Position numbers and translations under genes: made by a program. From Lachnospiraceae bacterium (GTDB taxonomy: Bacteria; Bacillota; Clostridia; Lachnospirales; Anaerotignaceae), in NCBI GenBank assembly GCA_910576545.1, contig CAJTKM010000014.1, positions 1-64,000 on the forward strand: a stretch of 64,000 nt of DNA, given 5' to 3'. Positions 25,023-31,413 of this stretch are shown here, one piece after another. Below the pieces are notes generated by a model that was not told where the DNA came from, did no database searches, and was given only the letters and a program-made list of their open reading frames with translations. Position 1 is the first letter of the stretch; each line of letters starts with the position of its first letter.

Positions 25023-25167
25023 GGATTTATCCCCCGTCGCCGCGCCACCCATAGCACAGCCGGGGCTGCCTGTCAAGGGCAAAGCCGCCGCTGCGCGGCG
25101 GTGCTCCGCACCCTTGACTGGCTGTCCCGGCTGTGCTACCTCCCAAGGCGCGACGGGGGATATATCC
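25023..25167. repeat. 145-nt nested near-perfect palindrome upstream of mobC
   Basis: Four nested arm pairs fold into one long hairpin: outer 25023-25046 with 25147-25167; TAGCACAGCCGGG (25052-25064) with CCCGGCTGTGCTA (25126-25138); GTCAAGGG (25072-25079) with CCCTTGAC (25111-25118); and apex CCGCCGC (25085-25091) with GCGGCGG (25095-25101) around TGC. It sits 229 bases before mobC. Possible roles are part of the transfer origin, a recombination structure or a structured RNA; sequence alone does not decide. Confidence 0.8.
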
Positions 25168-25395
25168 TCCAGAGCCGCCCCCTTTCCCTGGATAGGGAAA
25201 GGGCGGGGGGATAGGGTCGAACCGCTTCTTTTCAAATCGCTATCTTTCCACGGCTGATATGTGGACAATTGGCAATTTCAACGCCTTGCCCCGCAAGGGT
25301 TTCCGGCCTTGGTTTCATAGGGGCTGGTATAGTATCGTTCCCCAGGCCCGATTTATCGGGATACTGTCAACAATTTGAATTTATGGGAGGTATCT

Positions 25396-25797
25396 ATGAA
25401 CGGTAAAAAATCAACGTTTTGCAGCCTCCAAAGTCCGTCAACTGTGGTTGTGGGAAAGAAACGTGTTCGGAACACGCTGCTCCATGTTTGGCTGTCTCCA
25501 GATGAACGGGCAAAAATCCAGGAGCGCATGGCGGATGTGGGTATCCGCAACCTTTCAGCCTATGTGCGGAAAATGGCCCTCAACGGCTATGTGCTCCATG
25601 TTGACCTCGCTCCCGTCAAAGACATTGTTTCTCTGCAAAGGCGGTGTGCGAATAACCTCAATCAAATCGCGGTCCGAGAGAATATCAACGGCGGGGTTTA
25701 CCCGGATGAAATCAAGGCCCTGCAAAAAGATTATGCGGACTTATGGGGGCCGCTTTCCGAACTGCTGGAGAGGCTTTCGGAGGTGGTTGCGCTGTAA
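25396..25797 (+). CDS. MobC-like relaxosome accessory protein
   Basis: The 133-residue protein has an N-terminal ribbon-helix-helix-like part (VWLSPDERAKIQERMADVGIRNLSAYVRKMALNGYVL) and the MobC motif RRCANNLNQIAVREN. MobC-type proteins bind the transfer origin and help a relaxase nick. ATG 25396 follows GGGAGG. A relaxase gene normally follows directly; here only 332 non-coding bases follow before the BlaI gene, so the relaxase was lost or replaced. Confidence 0.82.
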   Translation: MNGKKSTFCSLQSPSTVVVGKKRVRNTLLHVWLSPDERAKIQERMADVGIRNLSAYVRKMALNGYVLHVDLAPVKDIVSLQRRCANNLNQIAVRENINGGVYPDEIKALQKDYADLWGPLSELLERLSEVVAL

Positions 25798-25845
25798 GCG
25801 CGTAAGGCCCAGGAGCAAAGCGACGGGCCGCAGACAGGGAGGCCT

Positions 25846-25862
25846 CTGGACACGGTGTCCAG
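25846..25862. repeat. 17-bp palindrome, copy 2 (extended to 27 bp)
   Basis: CTGGACACGGTGTCCAG is perfectly symmetric and the symmetry extends outward through GGCCT/AGGCC to 25841-25867. It is 48 bases after the mobC stop. Confidence 0.85.
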
Positions 25863-25900
25863 AGGCCTCCGGCGGGTTTGGGGTGCAACCTCAACAAGCA

Positions 25901-25940
25901 TTTTCGCAAGGCGAAAATGGTGAGTGTGTTGACACTCGCC
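25901..25940. other. Tandem hairpins downstream of mobC, candidate transfer origin
   Basis: TTTTCGC (25901-25907) pairs with GCGAAAA (25911-25917), and GGTGAGTGT (25919-25927) pairs with ACACTCGCC (25932-25940) with one G-T pair. Paired hairpins beside mobC are common at nic sites of mobilizable elements. The assignment is inference from position and shape. Confidence 0.35.
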
Positions 25941-26055
25941 CTGCTTGCCGTTTAGCGCGTCCTCCGGAAACGGTGCAAAAATGGAGTAGTGCTTTTTGCG
26001 TGTGATAACCATTCACAAGGTTTATCCAAATTTTATTTTTAAGACCAAAGTAGTA

Positions 26056-26084
26056 TTGACAAGCAATTAAGACTGTGGTAGTAT
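26056..26084 (+). promoter_or_regulatory. Promoter of the BlaI/M56 operon
   Basis: TTGACA (26056-26061) and TAGTAT (26079-26084) are separated by 17 bases. The operator dyad overlaps the spacer, the -10 box and the start region. Confidence 0.8.
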
Positions 26085-26110
26085 ATGAGCGTAGCCACTA
26101 CCACAGTCTT
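26069..26110. promoter_or_regulatory. BlaI-type operator dyad
   Basis: AAGACTGTGGTAGT (26069-26082) is repeated perfectly inverted as ACTACCACAGTCTT (26097-26110), 14 bases apart. A related half (AAGACCAAAGTAGT) lies at 26041-26054. The first arm covers the -10 box, so a bound repressor would block transcription of its own operon. Confidence 0.8.
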
Positions 26111-26129
26111 AAAAAGGAGGTGTTACCAA

Positions 26130-26489
26130 ATGGACATTAAGCTGTTTGCTTCTGAACTGAAAGTGATGTCCGTCCTTTGGCGCGATGGCGACGTTCCCGC
26201 GAAACATATCGCCAAACTGCTGACCGAGGAATTGGGCTGGAATGTAAATACCACCTATACCCTGATTAAGCGTTGCATTAAAAAGGGGGCTATTGAACGC
26301 TCCGAACCCGGTTTCATGTGTCATGCGCTTGTGCCGCAGGCGGAAGTACAGGAGGCGGAAACAAACGAGCTGATTGACAGGGTATATGACGGCTCTGCCG
26401 ACAAGCTGTTCGCGGCTTTGCTGGGACGAAAAAAGTTAAGCGCCGAGCAAATTGAAAAGCTGAAACAGATTGTTGGGGATTTGGAATGA
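26130..26489 (+). CDS. BlaI/MecI/CopY-family transcriptional repressor
   Basis: The 119-residue winged-helix protein has the BlaI pattern LKVMSVLWRDGDVPAKHIAKLL, then WNVNTTYTLIKRCIKKGAIER, with a C-terminal dimer and cleavage region. Repressors of this family bind dyads such as the one at 26069-26110 and are removed when a partner M56 protease cleaves them. AAAAGGAGG precedes the ATG. The M56 gene starts 10 bases after the stop, so the two are co-transcribed. Confidence 0.92.
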   Translation: MDIKLFASELKVMSVLWRDGDVPAKHIAKLLTEELGWNVNTTYTLIKRCIKKGAIERSEPGFMCHALVPQAEVQEAETNELIDRVYDGSADKLFAALLGRKKLSAEQIEKLKQIVGDLE

Positions 26490-26499
26490 GGTGGTGCAA

Positions 26500-27792
26500 A
26501 TGAGCCTATTGCAAATGAGCTTTGCGGGGGCCGTGATGATTTTGGCAATCACCATCATACGCGCCCTGGCGATCAGCTTACTGCCCAAAAAGACTTTCCT
26601 GGCACTTTGGGGGATAGCGGTTGCGCGGCTGTTGCTCCCGTTCTCACTCCCCTCCACGTTCAGCGTATATTCGCTGATAGGCAGTCAAACTTCCGGGATT
26701 GCCGCAACAAAAGTCCCACAGATTGACAAGGTATTGCCGATTGATACGATAGGGCAAATGGCTACTATGCCCGGTGATATTGGCAATGCCACAAGTACCG
26801 TTTCTATTTGGGGAGCTGTTTGGGCCGCTGGTACACTGATCTGCGCTATGGTTTTTGTAGTAGCGTATTGGAAGTGCCGACAGGAATTTCAAACTTCCCT
26901 GCCAGTGAAAAACGACTTCATCAAAAACTGGCTGAACGCCCACCAACTGAAACGTCCGATTTCTATTCGACAGTCCAGCCGGTTTTCTGCTCCGCTGACT
27001 TACGGCGTATTCCGTCCCGTGATTTTAATGCCCATATCCACTGATTGGGAAAACACAAAGGCGTTGCAATATGTTTTGGCGCATGAGTATGTGCATATCC
27101 GGCGTTTTGACAGCATCACAAAATTGGTGTTGATTGCGGCGCTGTGTGTGCATTGGTTCAACCCCTTGGTTTGGGTGATGTATATTCTTGCTAACCGGGA
27201 TATTGAGCTATCCTGCGATGAGGCGGTTGTCCGCCTTTTCGGGGAAACAACAAAGGCGGCTTATGCGCGGGCGCTGATCAGCATGGAAGAAACAAAAAGC
27301 GGCTTTGCTCCACTGTGCAACAATTTCAACAAAAATGCGATAGAAGAAAGGATAACAGCAATTATGAAATTCAAAAAGGCATCAATTTTCTCGCTCGCTC
27401 TGGCCCTGGCCTTGGTTGTCGGTGTAACTATTGCCTTTGCAACCTCCGCTATTGCTACGGCTACTGACAATACGAGCAATATTCCCTCTGAGCTGACAAA
27501 TCCGGCCTATGATGACGCAGCATTGGTGCGTGATAATATCAATGCTGTACCGCCCGGCGTAACTGGAAATCAGGATAAAAATGAAACCGTAATTCCTGAA
27601 AAGTATATGGACATGGATGGTGCGCTCAATTATGAACTTGGAGAGGAACCCGAAGATTTGAACGCCCCCGCCAATGTAGCAAATACTACTTTGCTTTCAG
27701 TCAGCCACGATGACGAGCGTAAACATACCCCGGAAGAATGGGCAAAAATCCTCGACCTGATTGACGAGGGCAAGGTGTTTTGGGAAGATTGA
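26500..27792 (+). CDS. M56-family (BlaR1/MecR1-like) membrane metalloprotease
   Basis: The 430-residue protein has N-terminal membrane segments (7-28, 32-50, 103-124), the zinc protease motif HEYVH (His195, Glu196, His199) with the downstream glutamate in NRDIELSCDEAVVRLFG, and a further membrane segment at about 290-312 (KKASIFSLALALALVVGVT). The remaining 118 residues are acidic and lack the penicillin-binding sensor fold of BlaR1, so the inducer is probably not a beta-lactam bound in the classical way. ATG 26500 follows GAGGTG. No beta-lactamase gene is nearby. Confidence 0.88.
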   Translation: MSLLQMSFAGAVMILAITIIRALAISLLPKKTFLALWGIAVARLLLPFSLPSTFSVYSLIGSQTSGIAATKVPQIDKVLPIDTIGQMATMPGDIGNATSTVSIWGAVWAAGTLICAMVFVVAYWKCRQEFQTSLPVKNDFIKNWLNAHQLKRPISIRQSSRFSAPLTYGVFRPVILMPISTDWENTKALQYVLAHEYVHIRRFDSITKLVLIAALCVHWFNPLVWVMYILANRDIELSCDEAVVRLFGETTKAAYARALISMEETKSGFAPLCNNFNKNAIEERITAIMKFKKASIFSLALALALVVGVTIAFATSAIATATDNTSNIPSELTNPAYDDAALVRDNINAVPPGVTGNQDKNETVIPEKYMDMDGALNYELGEEPEDLNAPANVANTTLLSVSHDDERKHTPEEWAKILDLIDEGKVFWED

Positions 27793-27886
27793 CCTGAGCT
27801 TTCAACCGAGCAAACACGGCATAATAAAAAAACCGTTGTTTTGGCGGCTGAAAATTGGTGCGCCCTAAACAGAAAATAAGAGCCTT

Positions 27887-27930
27887 GCGGCGGTTTTGAA
27901 ATAACAAATTTCAAAGCCGCCGCTTTCTTT
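27887..27930 (+). terminator. Terminator of the BlaI/M56 operon
   Basis: GCGGCGGTTTTGAAAT (27887-27902) pairs with ATTTCAAAGCCGCCGC (27908-27923) with one G-T pair, followed by a T-rich tail. Confidence 0.85.
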
Positions 27931-28005
27931 TGAAAAAATGGAAAACGGAGGGTGTGTTAAAGTCGCCCATTTTTAAGGACACGGCGGTATCCGGGAGGTA
28001 TCGTC

Positions 28006-28053
28006 ATGTCCTTTTCTTATAGTTTGCTGTCAAAAAAAGCCCACCCTCTCTAA
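28006..28053 (+). CDS. Possible leader peptide (15 residues)
   Basis: An ATG at 28006 preceded by GGGAGG (7 bases of spacing) opens a 15-codon frame, MSFSYSLLSKKAHPL, ending at TAA 28051-28053. A terminator hairpin follows at 28106-28139 and then the sigma-like gene. The order leader ORF, terminator, gene suggests attenuation, but no peptide of this sequence is known to me. Confidence 0.35.
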   Translation: MSFSYSLLSKKAHPL

Positions 28054-28105
28054 AGGGAAGCCCTGGCCATAACTGCGAAAATTGTAATATCCTGTCGCCC
28101 CGGTA

Positions 28106-28139
28106 CGTCCGTATAGCCTTGCGCTATGCGGGCGTTTTT
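28106..28139 (+). terminator. Terminator or attenuator upstream of the sigma-like gene
   Basis: CGTCCGTATAG (28106-28116) pairs with CTATGCGGGCG (28124-28134) with two G-T pairs, followed by TTTTT. It lies 107 bases upstream of the sigma-like ATG. Confidence 0.7.
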
Positions 28140-28156
28140 CTATCCAGGCGGTGCTT

Positions 28157-28173
28157 CTGGACACCGTGTCCAG
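28157..28173. repeat. 17-bp palindrome, copy 3
   Basis: CTGGACACCGTGTCCAG, between the attenuator-like terminator and the sigma gene's leader hairpin. Confidence 0.85.
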
Positions 28174-28195
28174 AGGCCCGCTGCCGCTCCCCGCC

Positions 28196-28240
28196 CCTCC
28201 ATTTCGATCTGTCCCTTCCCGCCCCGTATCGAAATGGAGG
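28196..28240 (+). promoter_or_regulatory. Hairpin that hides the ribosome binding site of the sigma-like gene
   Basis: CCTCCATTTCGAT (28196-28208) and ATCGAAATGGAGG (28228-28240) are perfectly complementary (13 bp, 19-nt loop). The right arm ends in GGAGG, 6 bases before the ATG at 28247, so the folded mRNA would block initiation. Confidence 0.75.
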
Positions 28241-28246
28241 TTACTT

Positions 28247-28666
28247 ATGACGACCATCAAATTGAATAACTACTACCCCCACCTGACCGAGTGCATCACC
28301 CTGGAAGTATCGGAGGAGATCGCCGTGACCCTCTCCATTGGAGGCCGTATGTGCGACAGCTACAAGCGGCGCAAGCGGGAGCATAACGAGTGCTCCCTGG
28401 ACGCTGACCCCGGCTTTGAGCCGGATGTGATGTTCCCGCCCCTGACCCCGGAGGAAATCATTCTGGACGAGGAAAACCGTTCTGTCCTCTACGCCGCTCT
28501 TGACCAGCTCCCGCCCATCCAGGCCCGGAGAGTGTATGCCCATTATATCTTGGGCAAGAAGAAGTCCGAGATTGCCAGGGCCGAAAATGTGGAGGGGAGT
28601 GCCGTTTGCGACAGTATCCGCCGGGGCCTGAAAAATCTCTCTGAACTTTTGAAAAATTTTCATTGA
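28247..28666 (+). CDS. Sigma-70-like regulatory protein of an integrative element
   Basis: The 139-residue protein ends with a region-4-like helix-turn-helix (LDQLPPIQARRVYAHYILGKKKSEIARAENVEGSAVCDSIRRGLKNL). The N-terminal half (SIGGRMCDSYKRRKREHNECSLD) lacks a full region 2. Proteins like this are common in Tn916/Tn1549-type elements, where they probably tune expression of the element's own genes. GGAGG 6 bases before ATG 28247 is buried in a hairpin. Confidence 0.8.
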   Translation: MTTIKLNNYYPHLTECITLEVSEEIAVTLSIGGRMCDSYKRRKREHNECSLDADPGFEPDVMFPPLTPEEIILDEENRSVLYAALDQLPPIQARRVYAHYILGKKKSEIARAENVEGSAVCDSIRRGLKNLSELLKNFH

Positions 28667-29067
28667 GGGGTATCCGAAATCGCCTAAAAACCGCCTGATA
28701 GGTAAGGAGGCTTATACGCTTTTTGAGGACAACTGAATATACAGTATTCCAGGCACAAAACCCGTGTGATGAGCGACGAAAGGCGCGCCGCCAGGACAGC
28801 CCGCTTGAGGAGGTGACAAAAGCGGGTCGAGCGATTAACGCAAGCCTTTGACCCGGCCCTGGCAAGCCGGGCGCGACGACAGCGCGGGGGACAATGAAAC
28901 TTGCTCACGCCCTCCCATGGACTTGCGGGGGAGCTTCGCAATCCTGCGGAGCTATGACAGCCGGAGCCGCCGGCGGCCTGGGATGCTCCCCTGTGCCGGG
29001 GTGCGTGGCAAATACGGCGCAAGCATTTATCAATTATAGATCGAAATGGATTGATCCCTGCTGGCCT

Positions 29068-29084
29068 CTGGACACCGTGACCAG
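29068..29084. repeat. 17-bp palindrome, copy 4
   Basis: CTGGACACCGTGACCAG, one position from copy 3. It lies between the structured region and the terminator before the recombinase. Confidence 0.8.
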
Positions 29085-29099
29085 ATGTGGAGCAAGGTT

Positions 29100-29131
29100 G
29101 AAAGGCAGCACTTTTTCGGGTGCTGTCTTTC
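29100..29131 (+). terminator. Terminator upstream of the recombinase promoter
   Basis: GAAAGGCAGCAC (29100-29111) pairs with GTGCTGTCTTTC (29120-29131) with one mismatch, with a T-rich right arm. It would shield the recombinase gene from upstream transcription. Confidence 0.6.
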
Positions 29132-29148
29132 TGCGTTCCCCCACATCC

Positions 29149-29177
29149 TTGTGATTTGGGGCTGTCTTTGGTATAAT
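29149..29177 (+). promoter_or_regulatory. Promoter of the large serine recombinase
   Basis: TTGTGA (29149-29154) and a perfect TATAAT (29172-29177) are separated by 17 bases, 50 bases before the ATG. Confidence 0.75.
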
Positions 29178-29226
29178 ATACTTGTAAAGGTTGACAGCTC
29201 CATTCCGATACGGAAAGGAGCCGACA

Positions 29227-30732
29227 ATGGAAAATCGCATTGACGCTATCTACGCGAGACAGTCTGTGGACCGTAAAGACAGTATCAGCATTGAAAGTCA
29301 AATCGAGTTTTGCAAGTACGAACTGCGGGGAGGGAATTTCAAGGACTACAAGGACAAGGGCTTTTCCGGCAAGAATACGGACCGCCCCCGCTTCCAGGAA
29401 TTGATGGCCGACATCAAGCGGGGCCTGATCCGCCGGGTGGTAGTTTACAAGCTGGACCGTATCAGCCGTTCCATTCTGGACTTCGCAACCATGATGGAGC
29501 TGTTCCAGCAGTACAATGTGGAGTTTGTTTCTTCTACGGAAAAGTTTGACACGTCCACCCCAATGGGCCGGGCCATGCTGAATATCTGTATCGTGTTCGC
29601 TCAGTTAGAGCGCGAGACGATCCAGAAGCGAGTGACCGACGCCTACTACTCCCGGTGTCAGCGAGGCTTCCACATGAGCGGCGCGGCCCCCTACGGCTTC
29701 AAGCTGGAGCCCACCACCATCCAGGGTATCCGCACGAAAATGATGATTCCGGACCCCGCCACGGCGAATATCGCCCGCCTGATGTTCGAGATGTACGCCG
29801 AGCCGTCCACGTCGTTCGGAGACATCGCCCGGTACTTCGCCCAGGAGGGTATCCTGGTGTATGAAAAGGAATTACGCCGGGGCTTCATTTCTCAAATGCT
29901 CCGCAACCCGATTTACGCCCAGGCTGACCTGGAGCTGTACGAGTTTTTCAAGGGGCAGGGAGCCGTGGTGGTGAACGAGGCGGCGGACTTCGCCGGGACC
30001 AACGGCTGCTATCTCTACCAGGGCCGGGACGTGCAGGAACGAAAAAACAAGGAGCTGAAAAATCAGATCCTTGTACTGGCCCCCAGCAAGGGCATTGTTC
30101 CCGCCGATACCTGGCTGCGGTGCAGGAAAAAGCTGATGGCGAACATCACATTCCAGGGCGGGCGCAAACCGAAAAATACCTGGCTGGCCGGAAAGATGAA
30201 GTGCGGCCACTGTGGGCGGGCGCTGAAAAGCCTGGGCAACCGGGCGGGGACCCAATACCTCTATTGCACCAAGCGGGCAGACAATATGAGCTGCGAGGGC
30301 TGCGGGACGCTTCGGACGGCGGAGTTTGAGCAGTTTGTCTATGAGGCGATGGTACATAAGCTCTCCGAGTTTCAGACGTTGACCGCCAAGGCCGAGACAG
30401 TCAACCCCAGGCTGACCGCTTTGAATGTGGAGCTGGCCCAGGTGGAGGACGAGATTGAGAAGCTGTTGAACACCCTGACCGGGGCCAGCGCGGTTTTGAT
30501 GTCCTACGCCAACGGGAAGATTGAGGAACTGGACGCCCGCCGTCAAGGGCTGATAAAGGAGATTGCCGCACTGAACGCGGAAAGCGTCTCCCCGCAAAAG
30601 ATCGAGTATTTGTCCTCCCACCTGGGGAATTGGGACAACATCGACTTTGACGACCGGCGGCAGGTGGCCGACATCATTCTCTCCCAGGTCCAAGCCACCG
30701 CCGAGCGCGTTTCTTTTGAGTGGAAAATCTAA
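29227..30732 (+). CDS. Large serine recombinase (integrase) of the island
   Basis: The 501-residue protein has an N-terminal resolvase catalytic domain (IYARQSVDRKDSISIESQ, with Ser13 as nucleophile; VVYKLDRISRSILDF), the recombinase domain (about 160-300), a zinc ribbon (MKCGHCGRAL and a second Cys pair around 320-360) and a coiled-coil (about 390-460, LNVELAQVEDEIEKLLN). It is the type that integrates and excises elements at attP/attB. ATG 29227 follows GGAAAGGAG. As is usual for these integrases it lies at the island's edge, so attR should be just downstream. Confidence 0.92.
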   Translation: MENRIDAIYARQSVDRKDSISIESQIEFCKYELRGGNFKDYKDKGFSGKNTDRPRFQELMADIKRGLIRRVVVYKLDRISRSILDFATMMELFQQYNVEFVSSTEKFDTSTPMGRAMLNICIVFAQLERETIQKRVTDAYYSRCQRGFHMSGAAPYGFKLEPTTIQGIRTKMMIPDPATANIARLMFEMYAEPSTSFGDIARYFAQEGILVYEKELRRGFISQMLRNPIYAQADLELYEFFKGQGAVVVNEAADFAGTNGCYLYQGRDVQERKNKELKNQILVLAPSKGIVPADTWLRCRKKLMANITFQGGRKPKNTWLAGKMKCGHCGRALKSLGNRAGTQYLYCTKRADNMSCEGCGTLRTAEFEQFVYEAMVHKLSEFQTLTAKAETVNPRLTALNVELAQVEDEIEKLLNTLTGASAVLMSYANGKIEELDARRQGLIKEIAALNAESVSPQKIEYLSSHLGNWDNIDFDDRRQVADIILSQVQATAERVSFEWKI

Positions 30733-30826
30733 TTTCTTGCCCCCAGCGTCTTATTCAATGGTGTGTTTACCATTGTCAAGCGATGCTATTGTAACAAATT
30801 GTAACAAAAAAACTTATTTATATACT

Positions 30827-31339
30827 TTACCTGTTAACTGCATTCCGCACCCTGCCATAAACGATATAAGCAATCACGCCACCAACAGCAGCCGTAATAA
30901 ACTGTGTCACAGAAAACGTTGTTTTCACCACAAGCTGCATCGGCTCCGGCACGCCCGCGCCAAAAAACGGCAGCATGACATACCATACCAGCAGCCAGAG
31001 CACGACTGCTTTCAGCACTGCTCCAGCCGCAAGCCAAAACGGCAGTTGTTTTTTCCGCCCTGCGGACGCGCAAAGGGAAAGCACTGCGTTCCCTGCCATT
31101 ACCGTAGGAACCATCAGCGGAATCATCTGCATAATCGGCGTCGCACCCATCAGGTATGCCACAAGCGGCGTTATGACTGCCAGAAAAACACTGCTCCCCG
31201 TACCGACCAGCAGCGCCGCCATAATCAGGAATGTATTTACTGCTGTACCCGTCAGATAAACTGAAATGCCCTTCATGCTCTGAAATACAATGCAAAGTGC
31301 CAGAAGCACCGCTGTAGTTACAATTTTTTTTGTATTCAT
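30827..31339 (-). CDS. ECF transporter S component (substrate-binding membrane protein)
   Basis: The 170-residue protein has about five to six hydrophobic helices, beginning MNTKKIVTTAVLLALCIVFQ, with the family's Gly/Ala-rich pattern (AVNTFLIMAALLVGTGSSVFLAVITPLVAYLMG). S components bind a vitamin or metal and dock with the shared EcfA1-A2-T module, which is encoded about 6.4 kb away (37731-40251). The substrate cannot be told. ATG 31339 is chosen because GGAGG lies 7 bases upstream; longer frames lack this. It is the first chromosomal gene after the island. Confidence 0.8.
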   Translation of the reverse strand: MNTKKIVTTAVLLALCIVFQSMKGISVYLTGTAVNTFLIMAALLVGTGSSVFLAVITPLVAYLMGATPIMQMIPLMVPTVMAGNAVLSLCASAGRKKQLPFWLAAGAVLKAVVLWLLVWYVMLPFFGAGVPEPMQLVVKTTFSVTQFITAAVGGVIAYIVYGRVRNAVNR

Positions 31340-31365
31340 ATTGCCCTCCATTTTTCGCCTGGAAT

Positions 31366-31402
31366 ACAAAAGACCGCCGGAAACTGCTTTCCAGCGGCCT
31401 TT
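31366..31402 (-). terminator. Terminator of the hydrogenase gene
   Basis: GACCGCCGGAAA (31372-31383) pairs with TTTCCAGCGGCC (31388-31399) with mismatches. On the minus strand the stem is followed by TCTTTTGT. It lies between the hydrogenase stop and the ECF S start. Confidence 0.7.
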
Positions 31403-31413
31403 CCATACTAAAA

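Larger units (their letters stand above)
24783..25395. other. Left part of the island, non-coding and highly structured
   Basis: This 613-bp stretch holds the chromosomal terminator, a second terminator (24918-24950), palindrome copy 1 (24960-24976) and the nested 145-nt palindrome (25023-25167). An open minus-strand frame crossing it is judged a by-product of base composition. Confidence 0.7.
25798..26129. other. Non-coding gap where a relaxase gene would be expected
   Basis: This 332-bp stretch holds palindrome copy 2 (25846), two adjacent hairpins (25901-25940), and the BlaI promoter and operator (26056-26110). No relaxase fragment could be read in any frame. Confidence 0.65.
27793..28246. 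other. Non-coding region between M56 and sigma-like genes
   Basis: This 454-bp stretch has a terminator (27887-27930), a 15-codon leader-like ORF (28006-28053), a second terminator (28106-28139), palindrome copy 3 (28157) and the 13-bp hairpin that covers the next ribosome binding site (28196-28240). Confidence 0.7.
28667..29226. other. Structured non-coding region before the recombinase gene
   Basis: This 560-bp GC-rich stretch has hairpins CCCGCTT/AAGCGGG (28800-28806 and 28820-28826) and CCCGGC/GCCGGG (28852-28857 and 28866-28871), palindrome copy 4 (29068), a terminator (29100-29131) and the recombinase promoter (29149-29177). AGGAGGTGA sits in the loop of the first hairpin. No convincing ORF follows it. 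Confidence 0.6.
24851..30826. mobile_element. Mobilizable genomic island with large serine recombinase (edges approximate)
   Basis: Between the spoIIM terminator and the ECF S-component gene the sequence becomes GC-rich and palindrome-rich, and carries mobC, a BlaI/M56 pair, a sigma-like gene and a large serine recombinase. Large serine integrases act on a 2-bp crossover core, so no long direct repeat is expected and the exact ends cannot be fixed here. The right end should lie shortly after 30732. A relaxase gene is missing, so it depends on a helper or is decaying. Confidence 0.75.

Noticed and set aside
24852-25268. Minus-strand open frame crossing the island's left part
   Set aside because: It runs through two terminators and the 145-nt palindrome; composition explains the lack of stops.
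24950-30826. CRISPR-like reading of the repeated 17-bp palindromes
   Set aside because: Only four copies at irregular distances of 0.9-2.3 kb with genes between; no spacers or cas genes.
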